Source: Thauera sp. JM12B12 (GTDB lineage Bacteria; Pseudomonadota; Gammaproteobacteria; Burkholderiales; Rhodocyclaceae). From it: a stretch of DNA of 64,000 nt. This document shows positions 53,394-61,094 of this stretch, piece by piece. The notes below the pieces were generated by a model. That model was not told the DNA's origin. It did no database searches and saw only the letters and a list, made by a program, of their open reading frames with translations. Position 1 is the stretch's first letter; each line of letters begins with the position of its first letter. The DNA lies in assembly GCF_039614725.1 (NCBI RefSeq), contig NZ_CP154859.1, positions 620,001-684,000 on the forward strand, written 5' to 3'. The translations under genes were made by a program, and so were the position numbers.

Positions 53394-53620
53394 ATTAGGC
53401 GGTCATCCTGCACCATGCGGCAAGGGCTTCCATCTTCAGTTGGGCAAAGGTCTCTATCGCAACTCAGGGCTGTGCACTAGCAAGTCTCCAATGCGGTAGA
53501 ACAGTCGTCCGCAGAAAACGCTGAGATCCTGAATGGCGAAGGCATCGGTCAGATCGTGCTGGCTTGATGTCTTCCAATAAGCAGTATTCGCGTCGACGCC
53601 CGTCACCAAGGTGCGAGTCG
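53394..53620. other. Spacer between the protease copies
   Basis: 227 bp that lacks an intact gene. On the minus strand it keeps a 54-codon open fragment (53454-53618). No intrinsic terminator for copy 1 and no clear promoter for copy 2 were found, so readthrough from copy 1 into the second riboswitch cannot be excluded. Confidence 0.55.
53454..53618 (-). pseudogene. Possible remnant C-terminal coding fragment
   Basis: A minus-strand frame encodes a protein-like stretch (RTLVTGVDANTAYWKTS, then DAFAIQDLSVFCGRLFYRIG and GDLLVHSPELR) ending at TAG 53454. It is cut off on its upstream side at the boundary of the duplicated unit. I do not recognise the family. It may be the tail of a gene interrupted when the second protease copy was inserted, or a chance frame. 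Confidence 0.35.
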
Positions 53621-53711
53621 CCGCGGCCTGAAAAAGGCAAACCCGTCGAAAGACGGGGACGCAAAATCACCGGTCTACAAGGCTAGCGCCTCATGACAGC
53701 GGGATTGCCAG
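53621..53711 (+). ncRNA. Cyclic di-GMP-I (GEMM) riboswitch, copy 2
   Basis: Same aptamer as copy 1 at an offset of 2180 bp and nearly base for base. The visible difference in the core is A at 53653 where copy 1 has U, which turns the P1b U-U mismatch into a U-A pair below the GAAA loop. P1b is therefore fully paired here, so copy 2 may be the more stable aptamer. Confidence 0.93.
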
Positions 53712-53751
53712 GAAAGTGACGCTGCCCTGTCAGGGACAAGCGCTGCTGTGT

Positions 53752-53806
53752 CTCCACGCGATCTCGAGGTCGAGCCCAAGGGCCGGGAACCGGAAAACGC
53801 ATGGAG
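53752..53806 (+). promoter_or_regulatory. Putative expression platform sequestering the protease 2 Shine-Dalgarno
   Basis: Same arrangement as copy 1: CTCCACGCG (53752-53760) opposite CGCATGGAG (53798-53806). The whole 100-nt leader is identical between the copies. Confidence 0.6.
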
Positions 53807-53812
53807 TCACAG

Positions 53813-55561
53813 ATGAACACGTCCGCTTCCCTTCGCAAGCCTGTACTTGCTTCCCTGGTTGTCGCCCTCGGTGCGGCCCTCGTTCCTGCTCAAGCCGTTG
53901 CCGCTGAAGAAGCGCAATGGGTCCCCGGCCGCTTGCTGGTGCAACCGCGTGCGGGCCTGTCGGAAGCGGAGTTCGACAAGATCATCAAGCCGCACGGCGG
54001 CAAACAGGTCGGGAAGATCGAAGGGATCAACGTGCGTGTGATCCAACTCCCGCCGCAGGCCTCGGAGAAGGCGGTGGAGGCGCTGCTGAAGAACAACAAG
54101 CATCTGAAGTTTGCCGAGCGGGACATGATCGTGCCGCAGGACACGACGAACGACCCGTACTTTGGCAACGCGTGGCATCTTCCGAAGATTGGAGCGCCGA
54201 CAGCCTGGGCTACGGGAACCGGTGCCGGTGTCACGATTGCGATCCTCGATTCGGGGATTGACAGCAAGCATCCCGACTTGGCCGGGAAGGTCCTTCCGGG
54301 CTGGAATTTCTATGATGGGAACTCGGATCTGACCGACGTGACCGGCCACGGCACGCAGGTAGCGGGTACGGCGGCCGCGGCAAGCAATAACGCAACCGGT
54401 GTCGCGTCGATTGCCGGGGGGGCGATGATTCTTCCCGGTCGCATTGCGAGCACGACCGGTAGCGCATCGTTCAGCACGATGGCGAAAGGGGTGACCTGGG
54501 CAGCCGATCAGGGCGCGCGCCTGGCGAACATTAGCTACGGCGGTGCGCGGAGTTCGTCGACGGTGCAAAGCGCCGGGCAGTATCTCAAGAGCAAGGGTGG
54601 GCTGCTGGTGGTGTCGGGCGGTAACAGCGGCGCGGAGGAAATCATTGCGGCCAGCGATGCGCTGATTGCGGTTTCTGGTACGACGAGCACCGATGCGAAG
54701 GCGAGCTGGTCCAGCTTCGGCAGCTACATTGATGTGGCGGCACCGGGTGCGGGGATCTGGACGACGAACAGGGGGGGCGGCTACGGGTCCATTTCCGGAA
54801 CTTCCATCGCCAGTCCTGCGACCGCGGGTGTTCTGGCGCTGATGATGGAAGCGAACCCGAAGCTGGGGCCCGATGATCTGACGAAGCTGCTGTTCTCGAC
54901 CGCGGTCGATCTGGGAACGGCTGGGTACGACAAGTACTTTGGTCACGGACGGGTCAACGCGGCCGCTGCAGTACAAGCGGCCGCAACGGCCACCGTCTCT
55001 GATACGAGTGCGCCCACGGTCAGCGTGAGCGGGCTGGCTGCCGGGGCGACGGTATCGGGTCTAGTGGCCGTCGGCGTCAGCGCCACCGACAACGTCGGCG
55101 TGAGTCGAGTCGAGCTCCTGGTCAACGGCAGCCTGCTCGCGACCGATATTTCCTCGCCCTACGGATTCAGTTGGGACTCCACCAAGACGCCGGACGGAAC
55201 TGCAACGCTCACGGCGCGCGCCTACGACGCGGCTGGCAATTTCACGACCAAGTCGCTGAGCGTCACTGTGGCGAACACGGCTGACACGCTTCCCCCGTCC
55301 GTGACGATTGCAAACCCCGTTGACGGCACCTCGCTGTCCGGGCTGACAAGCGTGTCTGTAAAAGTCGATGCGATCGACAACATTTCCGTCAAGACGCTTT
55401 CACTCTATATCGACGGGAAACTGGTCAGCACGGCAACAGGCGGTGTTCTGAGCTACAGCTGGAATATCCGCAAGCTTGCGGCGGGTACCCACGAAATCCG
55501 TGCCGAAGCCCTTGATTCCGCAGGGCTGAAGGGTACGAAGATGGTCTCGGTGGCGCGATGA
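53813..55561 (+). CDS. Secreted subtilisin-like serine protease with Ig-like domains, copy 2
   Basis: 582 residues, near-identical to copy 1 up to the end of the first Ig-like domain. Changes seen there are FIPAQ to LVPAQ at the signal peptide, Arg105 to Met in AERD(R/M)IVPQD of the propeptide, and Ala to Thr near NFT(A/T)KSL. The catalytic Asp, His and Ser are unchanged. The C-terminal domain (about 490-582; PPSVTIANPVDGTSLSGL, LAAGTHEIRAEALDSAGLKG) has the same fold as in copy 1 but a clearly different sequence, so the two proteases may bind different surfaces. A terminator follows at 55698. Confidence 0.93.
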   Translation: MNTSASLRKPVLASLVVALGAALVPAQAVAAEEAQWVPGRLLVQPRAGLSEAEFDKIIKPHGGKQVGKIEGINVRVIQLPPQASEKAVEALLKNNKHLKFAERDMIVPQDTTNDPYFGNAWHLPKIGAPTAWATGTGAGVTIAILDSGIDSKHPDLAGKVLPGWNFYDGNSDLTDVTGHGTQVAGTAAAASNNATGVASIAGGAMILPGRIASTTGSASFSTMAKGVTWAADQGARLANISYGGARSSSTVQSAGQYLKSKGGLLVVSGGNSGAEEIIAASDALIAVSGTTSTDAKASWSSFGSYIDVAAPGAGIWTTNRGGGYGSISGTSIASPATAGVLALMMEANPKLGPDDLTKLLFSTAVDLGTAGYDKYFGHGRVNAAAAVQAAATATVSDTSAPTVSVSGLAAGATVSGLVAVGVSATDNVGVSRVELLVNGSLLATDISSPYGFSWDSTKTPDGTATLTARAYDAAGNFTTKSLSVTVANTADTLPPSVTIANPVDGTSLSGLTSVSVKVDAIDNISVKTLSLYIDGKLVSTATGGVLSYSWNIRKLAAGTHEIRAEALDSAGLKGTKMVSVAR

Positions 55562-55697
55562 GATAAGCGTAACTTCTTGGTCGCGTCAGCGTGCGTTGAT
55601 ACGGATTTGTTGCTCGTATTGCGTTCCGCTTAGTCCCTGCTCGGCTGGTGGCAAGGCTTTGCAGCGCACTTCGATGTGATTGATGGTTCGACAAAAG

Positions 55698-55725
55698 AAA
55701 CAAGCCCCATCTCGGGGGCTTGTTT
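55698..55725. terminator. Bidirectional intrinsic terminator
   Basis: AAACAAGCCCC / GGGGCTTGTTT with a 6-nt loop between protease 2 and the convergent PEP-CTERM gene. Both strands provide a T-rich side, so it serves both genes. Confidence 0.9.
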
Positions 55726-55764
55726 GAACCTCGAATCAGATTTGGACTCGTCTGACGAAAGCCT

Positions 55765-56556
55765 TCAGGCGGCGTTCCACTTGCGGCGCGAGGCCCACAG
55801 TCCAAGAAGACCGCCGCCAATGAGCAGCAGGCTACCCGGTTCCGGAACGGTCTCATCGTCACCGTCGCCATCACCGCCGCTTTCTGCGTCGTGGGAGAAG
55901 GGCGCGGACCAGGCCACATCAACGTCGTCCACTATTTTGCATTGTCCTTTATCATCCTCAGTGCAGATCTTTCTGTTGTAGAGATCGAAGTGCAGAGCCA
56001 AGGTTTCATCAAGTCCCGAAATGTCGATCTCGAACGCCCGGTAGAGCATGTTCTTGGCCGCTGGAGAAATTGGCCCCTGACCAGTGTCATCGACATCGGC
56101 CGTGTCGTACTCGCCGGAGGTTGCTGCGCCCGTGAAGTTAAAGGCGTACTCAAAAAAGTATGTGTCAAAGATGTCGTGATCGGGTAAATCACCCGGATCA
56201 GCGAGTTGCGTCGCTGCTGATTCGAGAGGCGGCACGCCAAACACCATATCGTCGGTCACATCAACAGTGACTGCAGCGCCACCGTTATATTTGAAGGTGA
56301 AGAAACCAAAGTCGCCGCCGATCGTGGTTTTCGGGGTAATGGCCATGGAGAGGGCGTATGTGTCCCCTGCGGCATTCTGGGTACTTTCTTGCAGATATGT
56401 GTAGAGAGTGAATGGATTGGTGGTCGCTACAACCGTCTCGGTCGTAGTGTTGTACTCACCGTTAAAAATATCTAGCTGCAGCTGCGGGACGGCGTGCGCT
56501 GCAGTTGAGAAGGCAAGGCTGACCGCTGCAGCGAGTGTCAAATACGAAGTTTTCAT
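55765..56556 (-). CDS. PEP-CTERM sorting-domain protein (choice-of-anchor type)
   Basis: 263 residues from ATG 56556. Signal peptide about 1-22; a beta-rich body (YNTTTETVVATTNPFTLYTYL onward); an acidic Gly/Asp linker; then the exosortase signal VPEPGS (237-242), a hydrophobic helix LLLIGGGLLGLWA and the basic end SRRKW. Exosortase cleaves and anchors such proteins in organisms that make extracellular polysaccharide. It resembles the choice-of-anchor N group. The body has few cysteines. A sigma-54 promoter lies 63 nt upstream of the start. The gene is clearly more AT-rich than the housekeeping genes around it. Confidence 0.9.
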   Translation of the reverse strand: MKTSYLTLAAAVSLAFSTAAHAVPQLQLDIFNGEYNTTTETVVATTNPFTLYTYLQESTQNAAGDTYALSMAITPKTTIGGDFGFFTFKYNGGAAVTVDVTDDMVFGVPPLESAATQLADPGDLPDHDIFDTYFFEYAFNFTGAATSGEYDTADVDDTGQGPISPAAKNMLYRAFEIDISGLDETLALHFDLYNRKICTEDDKGQCKIVDDVDVAWSAPFSHDAESGGDGDGDDETVPEPGSLLLIGGGLLGLWASRRKWNAA

Positions 56557-56906
56557 GATGGCGTCTCCCGCGAGAGTGTAGTGGCCTGGTCGAAACGGGC
56601 CAAGCTTGATTTCAACCAAGCACTTCCCGTGCCATTTCTTTAAGTAACTGATTTATCGTTAGTAAATTTTGTGACTTCGCTCGTTTCTTAATTGAGTGTA
56701 AAGAAATCCGACATTGGGTTGGAGCCGGGTCATTCGCGTGCAGTAAGCTCGGCTCGCGGCATCGACGTGTGCGCAGTGCCGAGAACAAGCGCGCCGGAAA
56801 GTCATGCAGCTTGCTGAACGCTAGCCTCGAGATAGGGGGGGAGGTCTGACCGTCGAGATGGGGAGGGTGGCTGCACCCTGCATTCCGGTCAGCTTGGGCG
56901 CAGGCG
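56557..56906. other. AT-rich intergenic stretch with the PEP-CTERM gene promoter
   Basis: 350 bp. The part at 56640-56705 (TTAAGTAACTGATTTATCG onward) is strikingly AT-rich for this genome. It holds the sigma-54 promoter at 56619-56634 and would suit an enhancer site for an EpsR/PrsR-type activator upstream. No gene was recognised. Confidence 0.55.
56619..56634 (-). promoter_or_regulatory. Sigma-54 promoter of the PEP-CTERM gene
   Basis: TGGCACGGGAAGTGCT fits the -24/-12 consensus TGGCACG-N4-TTGCT at every position except one (G for T next to the -12 GC). It lies about 63 nt before the ATG. RpoN is encoded in this window. Sigma-54 control by PrsK/PrsR is known for PEP-CTERM genes in related bacteria. 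Confidence 0.8.
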
Positions 56907-57410
56907 CTACGACCGGCTCCATGGCGGTGGTGACACGAAACGCTCGGGTGTCAGGATCATGAAGCGGTCTCGTATCGCGCGGTGACGTGCCAGTTTCAGC
57001 AGGGCCTTGTCGCGTGTTAGCAGATGGGTGGCTTGGTCCAAAAGTGCGATCTCGAGAAACTTCTGGTCATCTGCGTCCTGACAACGAGGTAGCGAGATGA
57101 GCTTTTCTGACGCGATCCACTCAAGACGGTCGTCCGGTCGGGGCAGTAGGGACTCGAAGTGTGCATGTATGTGTTGTTGCGACGCTTCATTCAGAGCGAA
57201 TTGCCGGTAGGCAAGCACGCTTCGCAGCTCATCCAGGGCGTCGGGGCGGCTGCAAAGCCGGCAGTTTCCCGCCTCGATCCACTCCCGCAACGCCTCCAGC
57301 TTCGGATCGCGAAACATCCACAGCGCCAGCACCGTATTGGTGTCGAGCACGAGGCGAGGGCGGTCGTCCCTTGAGTCATCCCCGTTCTGGGGCGTAAGAA
57401 TTTCCGACAC
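56907..57410 (-). CDS. PIN-domain protein (putative TA-type toxin, PIN family)
   Basis: 167 residues from GTG 57410. The PIN nuclease acids are visible: Asp23 in LVLDTNTVLAL, Glu in DALDELRSVL, Asp-Asp in CQDADDQKF and Asp in LLTRDKALL. These coordinate Mg for RNA cleavage. The family matches the stand-alone PilT/PIN toxin group, but no antitoxin gene is next to it. The frame is open to GTG 57467, but that codon lies in the phaC terminator hairpin, so the later GTG is preferred; TTG 57425 is another option. Confidence 0.78.
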   Translation of the reverse strand: MSEILTPQNGDDSRDDRPRLVLDTNTVLALWMFRDPKLEALREWIEAGNCRLCSRPDALDELRSVLAYRQFALNEASQQHIHAHFESLLPRPDDRLEWIASEKLISLPRCQDADDQKFLEIALLDQATHLLTRDKALLKLARHRAIRDRFMILTPERFVSPPPWSRS

Positions 57411-57448
57411 TATCCCACCGTTCAATCCATTGAGTACCCCGTTAACGC

Positions 57449-57475
57449 AAAAAACGGGGAGGGTCACCCCTCCCC
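57449..57475 (-). terminator. Intrinsic terminator of phaC
   Basis: On the minus strand a perfect stem GGGGAGGG / CCCTCCCC with a 4-nt loop is followed by G and six T, just after the phaC stop. Confidence 0.92.
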
Positions 57476-57493
57476 GCTCCTACCCATCAACGC

Positions 57494-59317
57494 TTAAGCC
57501 GCAGCCTTGACGTCAACACGCGCCTTGACGAAGCTGCCCGGCGCGTCTTCCAGCGCCTTCAGCTTGCCCTTGGCGGGGTCGCGCGGGTCGACCTGCGCGG
57601 CGTCGTGCCCGGTGACCCAGGCCTGCCAGTCGGTCCACCACGAGCCCGGGTTCTGCTGGGCGCCCTCGAGCCAGGCTTCGCCGGTTTCGGGCAGCTTGGC
57701 GGCCGGGTTGACCCAGTAGCCGTACTTGTTGGCCGCCGGCGGGTTGACGATGCCGGCGATGTGGCCGGAACCACCCAGCACGAAGCGCACCGGGGCGGTG
57801 AAGCGGCGGGCGCCCATGTAGGTGCTCTTCCACGGCGCGATGTGGTCTTCGATGGCCGAGATGAAGTAGCACGGCACCTTGATCTTGGTGAGGTCGATCG
57901 GGGTGCCGTCGATCTCGATGCCGCCCGGCTCGACCAGGCGGTTTTCCATGTACATGCTGCGCAGGTAGAAGCTGTGCATCGCGGCCGGCATGCGGGTGGA
58001 GTCCGAGTTCCAGTACAGCAGGTCGAACGGGAACGGGTCCTTGCCCATCAGGTAGTTGCTGACCACGAACGACCAGATCAGGTCGTTCGAGCGCAGCATG
58101 CTGAAGGTGCCGGCCATTTCCGAGCCTTCCAGGTAACCGCGCTCGAACATCTTCTTCTCGAGGCTGGAGACCTGGCCTTCGTCGATGAACACGCCGAGCT
58201 CGCCGGGTTCGGTGAAGTCGGTCATGGTGGTGAAGAAGGTGGCCGAGGCGATGCGCTTCTGGCGCTTGGCGGCGAGGTAGGCGAGCGTGGTGGCGAGCAG
58301 CGTGCCGCCCAGGCAGTAGCCGGCGGCGTTGACTTCCTTCTCGCCGGTCTGCTGTTCGATGGCGTCGAGCGCGGCGATCACGCCTTCCTTGACGTAGGCG
58401 TCGAAGCTCTTGGCAGCCAGGTGCTCGTCCGGGTTGACCCAGGAGATCACGAACACGGTGTGGCCCTGGTCCACGCACCACTTGATGTACGAGTTCTTCT
58501 CGCGCAGGTCGAGGATGTAGAACTTGTTGATCCAGGGCGGCACGATCAGCAGCGGCTTCTTCAGCACCTTGTCGGTGCTGGGGGTGTATTGCAGAAGCTG
58601 CATCATCTCGGTCTGGAACACGACCTTGCCCGGCGTGGTGGCGACGTTCTTGCCCAGCTCGAAGGCCGTGGTGTCGGTCATCTTGACGCGCAGGTTGCCG
58701 CCGCCTTCCTCGACGTCGCGCAGCAGGTTGTTGAGGCCCTTGAGCAGGTTCTGGCCGTGGCTCTTGACCGTCTCGCGGAAGACTTCGGGGTTGGTGATCG
58801 CGAAGTTGGACGGCGACAGGGCGTCGATGTACTGGCGGGTGTAGAAGGTGACCTTCTTCTGCGTCTGCTCGTCGAGACCGTCGACGCCGCTGACGGTGTC
58901 ATGGATGTGACGGGCGGCGATGAGGTAGGACTGCTTGATGAAGTCGAACAGGAAGTGCTCTTCCCATTCCTCGTCCTTGAAGCGCTTGTCGGTCTTCTCG
59001 GGAGCGGCGACCGGGGCGGCGCTGAGGCCGGCGACGCGCATCATCGAGTGCTGCCACAGCGAGAAGTAGTCCCACACCAGGTTCATCTGCGCCTGGGCGA
59101 GCTTGTACGGGTTGGCCAGCAGCTTGGCCATCATGTCCATGAAAGCCTGGGCGATGCCGAGCTCGTCGGCGGGGGTGGAAACGCCCTTCTTGAGCTGGCG
59201 ATGGACGTGGTCGCTGATCAGGTGCGAGGCGCGGCGGGCGACTTCGGCGTAGGTCTTGGCGACTTCCTGCGGGTCGGGCAGATCGCACTTGGGCGTTTCG
59301 TTGCTGGGTGCAGCCAT
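57494..59317 (-). CDS. phaC: Class I poly(3-hydroxyalkanoate) synthase
   Basis: 607 residues. It polymerises 3-hydroxyacyl-CoA into PHA granules. The lipase-like box GYCLGG has catalytic Cys335; the Asp and His of the triad lie in SAIEDHIAPW and GGSGHIAG near the C-terminus. The length and N-terminal domain (about 1-210) fit class I synthases acting without PhaE/PhaR. It lies 36 bp downstream of an MBL-hydrolase gene with which it probably shares a transcript, and ends in a strong terminator. Confidence 0.96.
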   Translation of the reverse strand: MAAPSNETPKCDLPDPQEVAKTYAEVARRASHLISDHVHRQLKKGVSTPADELGIAQAFMDMMAKLLANPYKLAQAQMNLVWDYFSLWQHSMMRVAGLSAAPVAAPEKTDKRFKDEEWEEHFLFDFIKQSYLIAARHIHDTVSGVDGLDEQTQKKVTFYTRQYIDALSPSNFAITNPEVFRETVKSHGQNLLKGLNNLLRDVEEGGGNLRVKMTDTTAFELGKNVATTPGKVVFQTEMMQLLQYTPSTDKVLKKPLLIVPPWINKFYILDLREKNSYIKWCVDQGHTVFVISWVNPDEHLAAKSFDAYVKEGVIAALDAIEQQTGEKEVNAAGYCLGGTLLATTLAYLAAKRQKRIASATFFTTMTDFTEPGELGVFIDEGQVSSLEKKMFERGYLEGSEMAGTFSMLRSNDLIWSFVVSNYLMGKDPFPFDLLYWNSDSTRMPAAMHSFYLRSMYMENRLVEPGGIEIDGTPIDLTKIKVPCYFISAIEDHIAPWKSTYMGARRFTAPVRFVLGGSGHIAGIVNPPAANKYGYWVNPAAKLPETGEAWLEGAQQNPGSWWTDWQAWVTGHDAAQVDPRDPAKGKLKALEDAPGSFVKARVDVKAAA

Positions 59318-59353
59318 GTGGGTAGGGCTCCTGTTGTTTGGATCGGGGCGGGC

Positions 59354-60397
59354 TTATCGGCAAGGGGTGAAGCGGATCAGGCCGTTCGCGTCGACCTGCC
59401 TCGACAGTGCTCCCTGACTCTCGAGGTGGTTGAGGTGGGCGATGGCCTCCCCCATTGCGAACATGACCTGGTGGGTATCGAGCGCGCGTGGAAAAAGCGT
59501 CGGCAACAACTCGGACGCAGTGCTCGGCGTGTGGCAGGCAGCCAGCAGCACCTCGCAGCGCTCGCGATGATGCTCGACCAATTGATCCACTCTTGATCGA
59601 ATACCCTTGAAAGGTTTGCCGTGGGATGGTAGCACGAGCGTGTCGTCGGGAATGTTGCACAAATCCCGCAAGGAGCGCAGAAACCATCCCAGTGGATCAT
59701 CATTGGGCGTTGCGGCGTAAACGCTGACGTTGGTCGAGATGCGCGGCAGCAGCATGTCGCCCGAGATGAGCACGCCGAGCGCGGCGCAGTACAGGCTGGC
59801 GTGCTCGGGCGCGTGGCCGAAGCCGACGATGATGCGCCAGTCGTGGGTGCCGATGCGCACCTCGTCGCCGGCGAACAGGCGGTGGTAGCGCGCGGGTACC
59901 TCGGGGGCGCCGAGGCGGTAGGCGTTGCCGCGGGTGGCGAGGGCGTCGTGGCGGCTGTCGTCCAGGCCGTGGCGGCGGAACTGGTCGAGCATGTCGGGGA
60001 TGCAGTAGCCCGGAAGCTGATTCCACACCGCCTGCGCGGCGAAGAATTCGCCCTGCGTCATGTGGATCGGGGCGCCGTCGCGGGCGGCCAGCCAGGTGGC
60101 GAGGCCGATGTGGTCGGGATGGTGGTGGGTGACGATGATGCGCGACAGCGGGCGGCCGTCGGCGGCGAGCACGGCCTCCCAGGCGGCGCGCGTGTCGGCG
60201 GTGGCGTAGCCGCAGTCGATGACCACGACGCGGTCGCCGTCGTCCAGCAGCCAGAGGTTGATGTGGTCGAGCGCGAAGGGCAGGCGCATGCGCACCCAGC
60301 GCACGCCGGGCGCGACCTCGACGGTGTGCGCGTGCTCGGGCAGGGCCTCGATGGGGTAGTGAAGGGCAGGGTGCGAGGGGCTGGGGGGTGCGCTCAT
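59354..60397 (-). CDS. MBL-fold metallo-hydrolase
   Basis: 347 residues. The metal motif HHHPDH is in IIVTHHHPDHIGLATWL; the later His and Asp ligands lie in GFGHAPEHAS and LISGDMLLPRIS. It resembles glyoxalase-II-like thioester hydrolases of the LACTB2/RHOD-less type, and a C-terminal winged-helix-like tail (about 275-347) is present. With phaC downstream, hydrolysis of an acyl thioester in PHA metabolism is plausible, but the substrate is unknown. ATG 60397 is divergent from the MerR gene. Confidence 0.85.
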   Translation of the reverse strand: MSAPPSPSHPALHYPIEALPEHAHTVEVAPGVRWVRMRLPFALDHINLWLLDDGDRVVVIDCGYATADTRAAWEAVLAADGRPLSRIIVTHHHPDHIGLATWLAARDGAPIHMTQGEFFAAQAVWNQLPGYCIPDMLDQFRRHGLDDSRHDALATRGNAYRLGAPEVPARYHRLFAGDEVRIGTHDWRIIVGFGHAPEHASLYCAALGVLISGDMLLPRISTNVSVYAATPNDDPLGWFLRSLRDLCNIPDDTLVLPSHGKPFKGIRSRVDQLVEHHRERCEVLLAACHTPSTASELLPTLFPRALDTHQVMFAMGEAIAHLNHLESQGALSRQVDANGLIRFTPCR

Positions 60398-60562
60398 GTG
60401 TTGTCCTGAGTCGGGGGCGGAGCGGGCGGGGCGAGGATCGCATTGCCCAAAACCCGGGAATCTGCTTAACTTCCGTCCGATTTTCGAGTTATCAGTAAAT
60501 AAAACAATGAATTGCGTCCGGTGATACGGCATTGTGCCGGCGGCCGGGGGCGGCGACCGAGC

Positions 60563-61006
60563 ATGTCCAACGAAGAAACCTACACCATTACCGAACTCGC
60601 TCGCGAATTCGACATCACCCCGCGCGCCATCCGCTTCTACGAGGATCAGGGCTTGCTGACCCCCGCTCGCGCCGGGCGCGCTCGCGTCTACACCAAGGCC
60701 GACCGCACCCGACTCAAGCTCACGCTGCGCGGCAAGCGCCTGGGCCTCTCGCTCGCCGAGATCCGCGAGCTGCTCGACATGTACGGCGGCGTGCGCAACT
60801 CCGCACCGCAGCTGCAGCGCTTCCTCAACGTGCTCGCCGTGCGGCGCGCTGCCATGGAGCAGCAACGCCGCGACATCCAGGCCGTGCTCGAGGAGATCGA
60901 CATGCTCGAGCGCCAGTGCCAGGCCCTGCTCGGCGACAACGCCGAAGGCGCCGCCGAAGCCCGGGCCGAACTCGCCCGCCGCATCGACCGCGCCAGCGTG
61001 GGGTGA
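60563..61006 (+). CDS. MerR-family regulator (LiuR-like)
   Basis: 147 residues. The N-terminal winged helix YTITELAREFDITPRAIRFYEDQGLLTPAR is followed by the wing RVYTKADRTRLKL and a long dimerisation coiled coil (about 80-125). It lacks the metal-binding cysteines of MerR/CueR. LiuR-type regulators control branched-chain amino acid and fatty-acid degradation in proteobacteria, which fits the thioesterase and thiolase downstream. A palindrome in the spacer to the next gene is the likely operator. Confidence 0.87.
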   Translation: MSNEETYTITELAREFDITPRAIRFYEDQGLLTPARAGRARVYTKADRTRLKLTLRGKRLGLSLAEIRELLDMYGGVRNSAPQLQRFLNVLAVRRAAMEQQRRDIQAVLEEIDMLERQCQALLGDNAEGAAEARAELARRIDRASVG

Positions 61007-61037
61007 CGCGGCGAGGCTTGCCTTTTTTCGGGGCTCA

Positions 61038-61055
61038 GTTTACGTTGACGTAAAC
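61038..61055. promoter_or_regulatory. Palindromic MerR-type operator
   Basis: GTTTACGTTGACGTAAAC is a perfect dyad (8-bp arms, 2-bp centre) in the 88-bp spacer between the MerR gene and the thioesterase gene. It has the TTTACG-type arms I associate with LiuR sites; a further ACGTTAAA overlaps its right side. Confidence 0.72.
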
Positions 61056-61094
61056 GTTAAATCAACACCAGCCGTGCCACGAGGAGGTCCGACG

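Larger units (their letters stand above)
53621..55277 (+). repeat. Tandem duplication unit, copy 2
   Basis: Second copy of the riboswitch-leader-protease unit (see 51441-53097). Scattered, mostly synonymous differences occur before 54541, none to 55236, and the sequences part company after about 55277. Confidence 0.93.

Noticed and set aside
57411..57467. GTG 57467 as start of the PIN protein
   Set aside because: The codon lies within the phaC terminator hairpin and the added residues do not resemble PIN protein N-termini.
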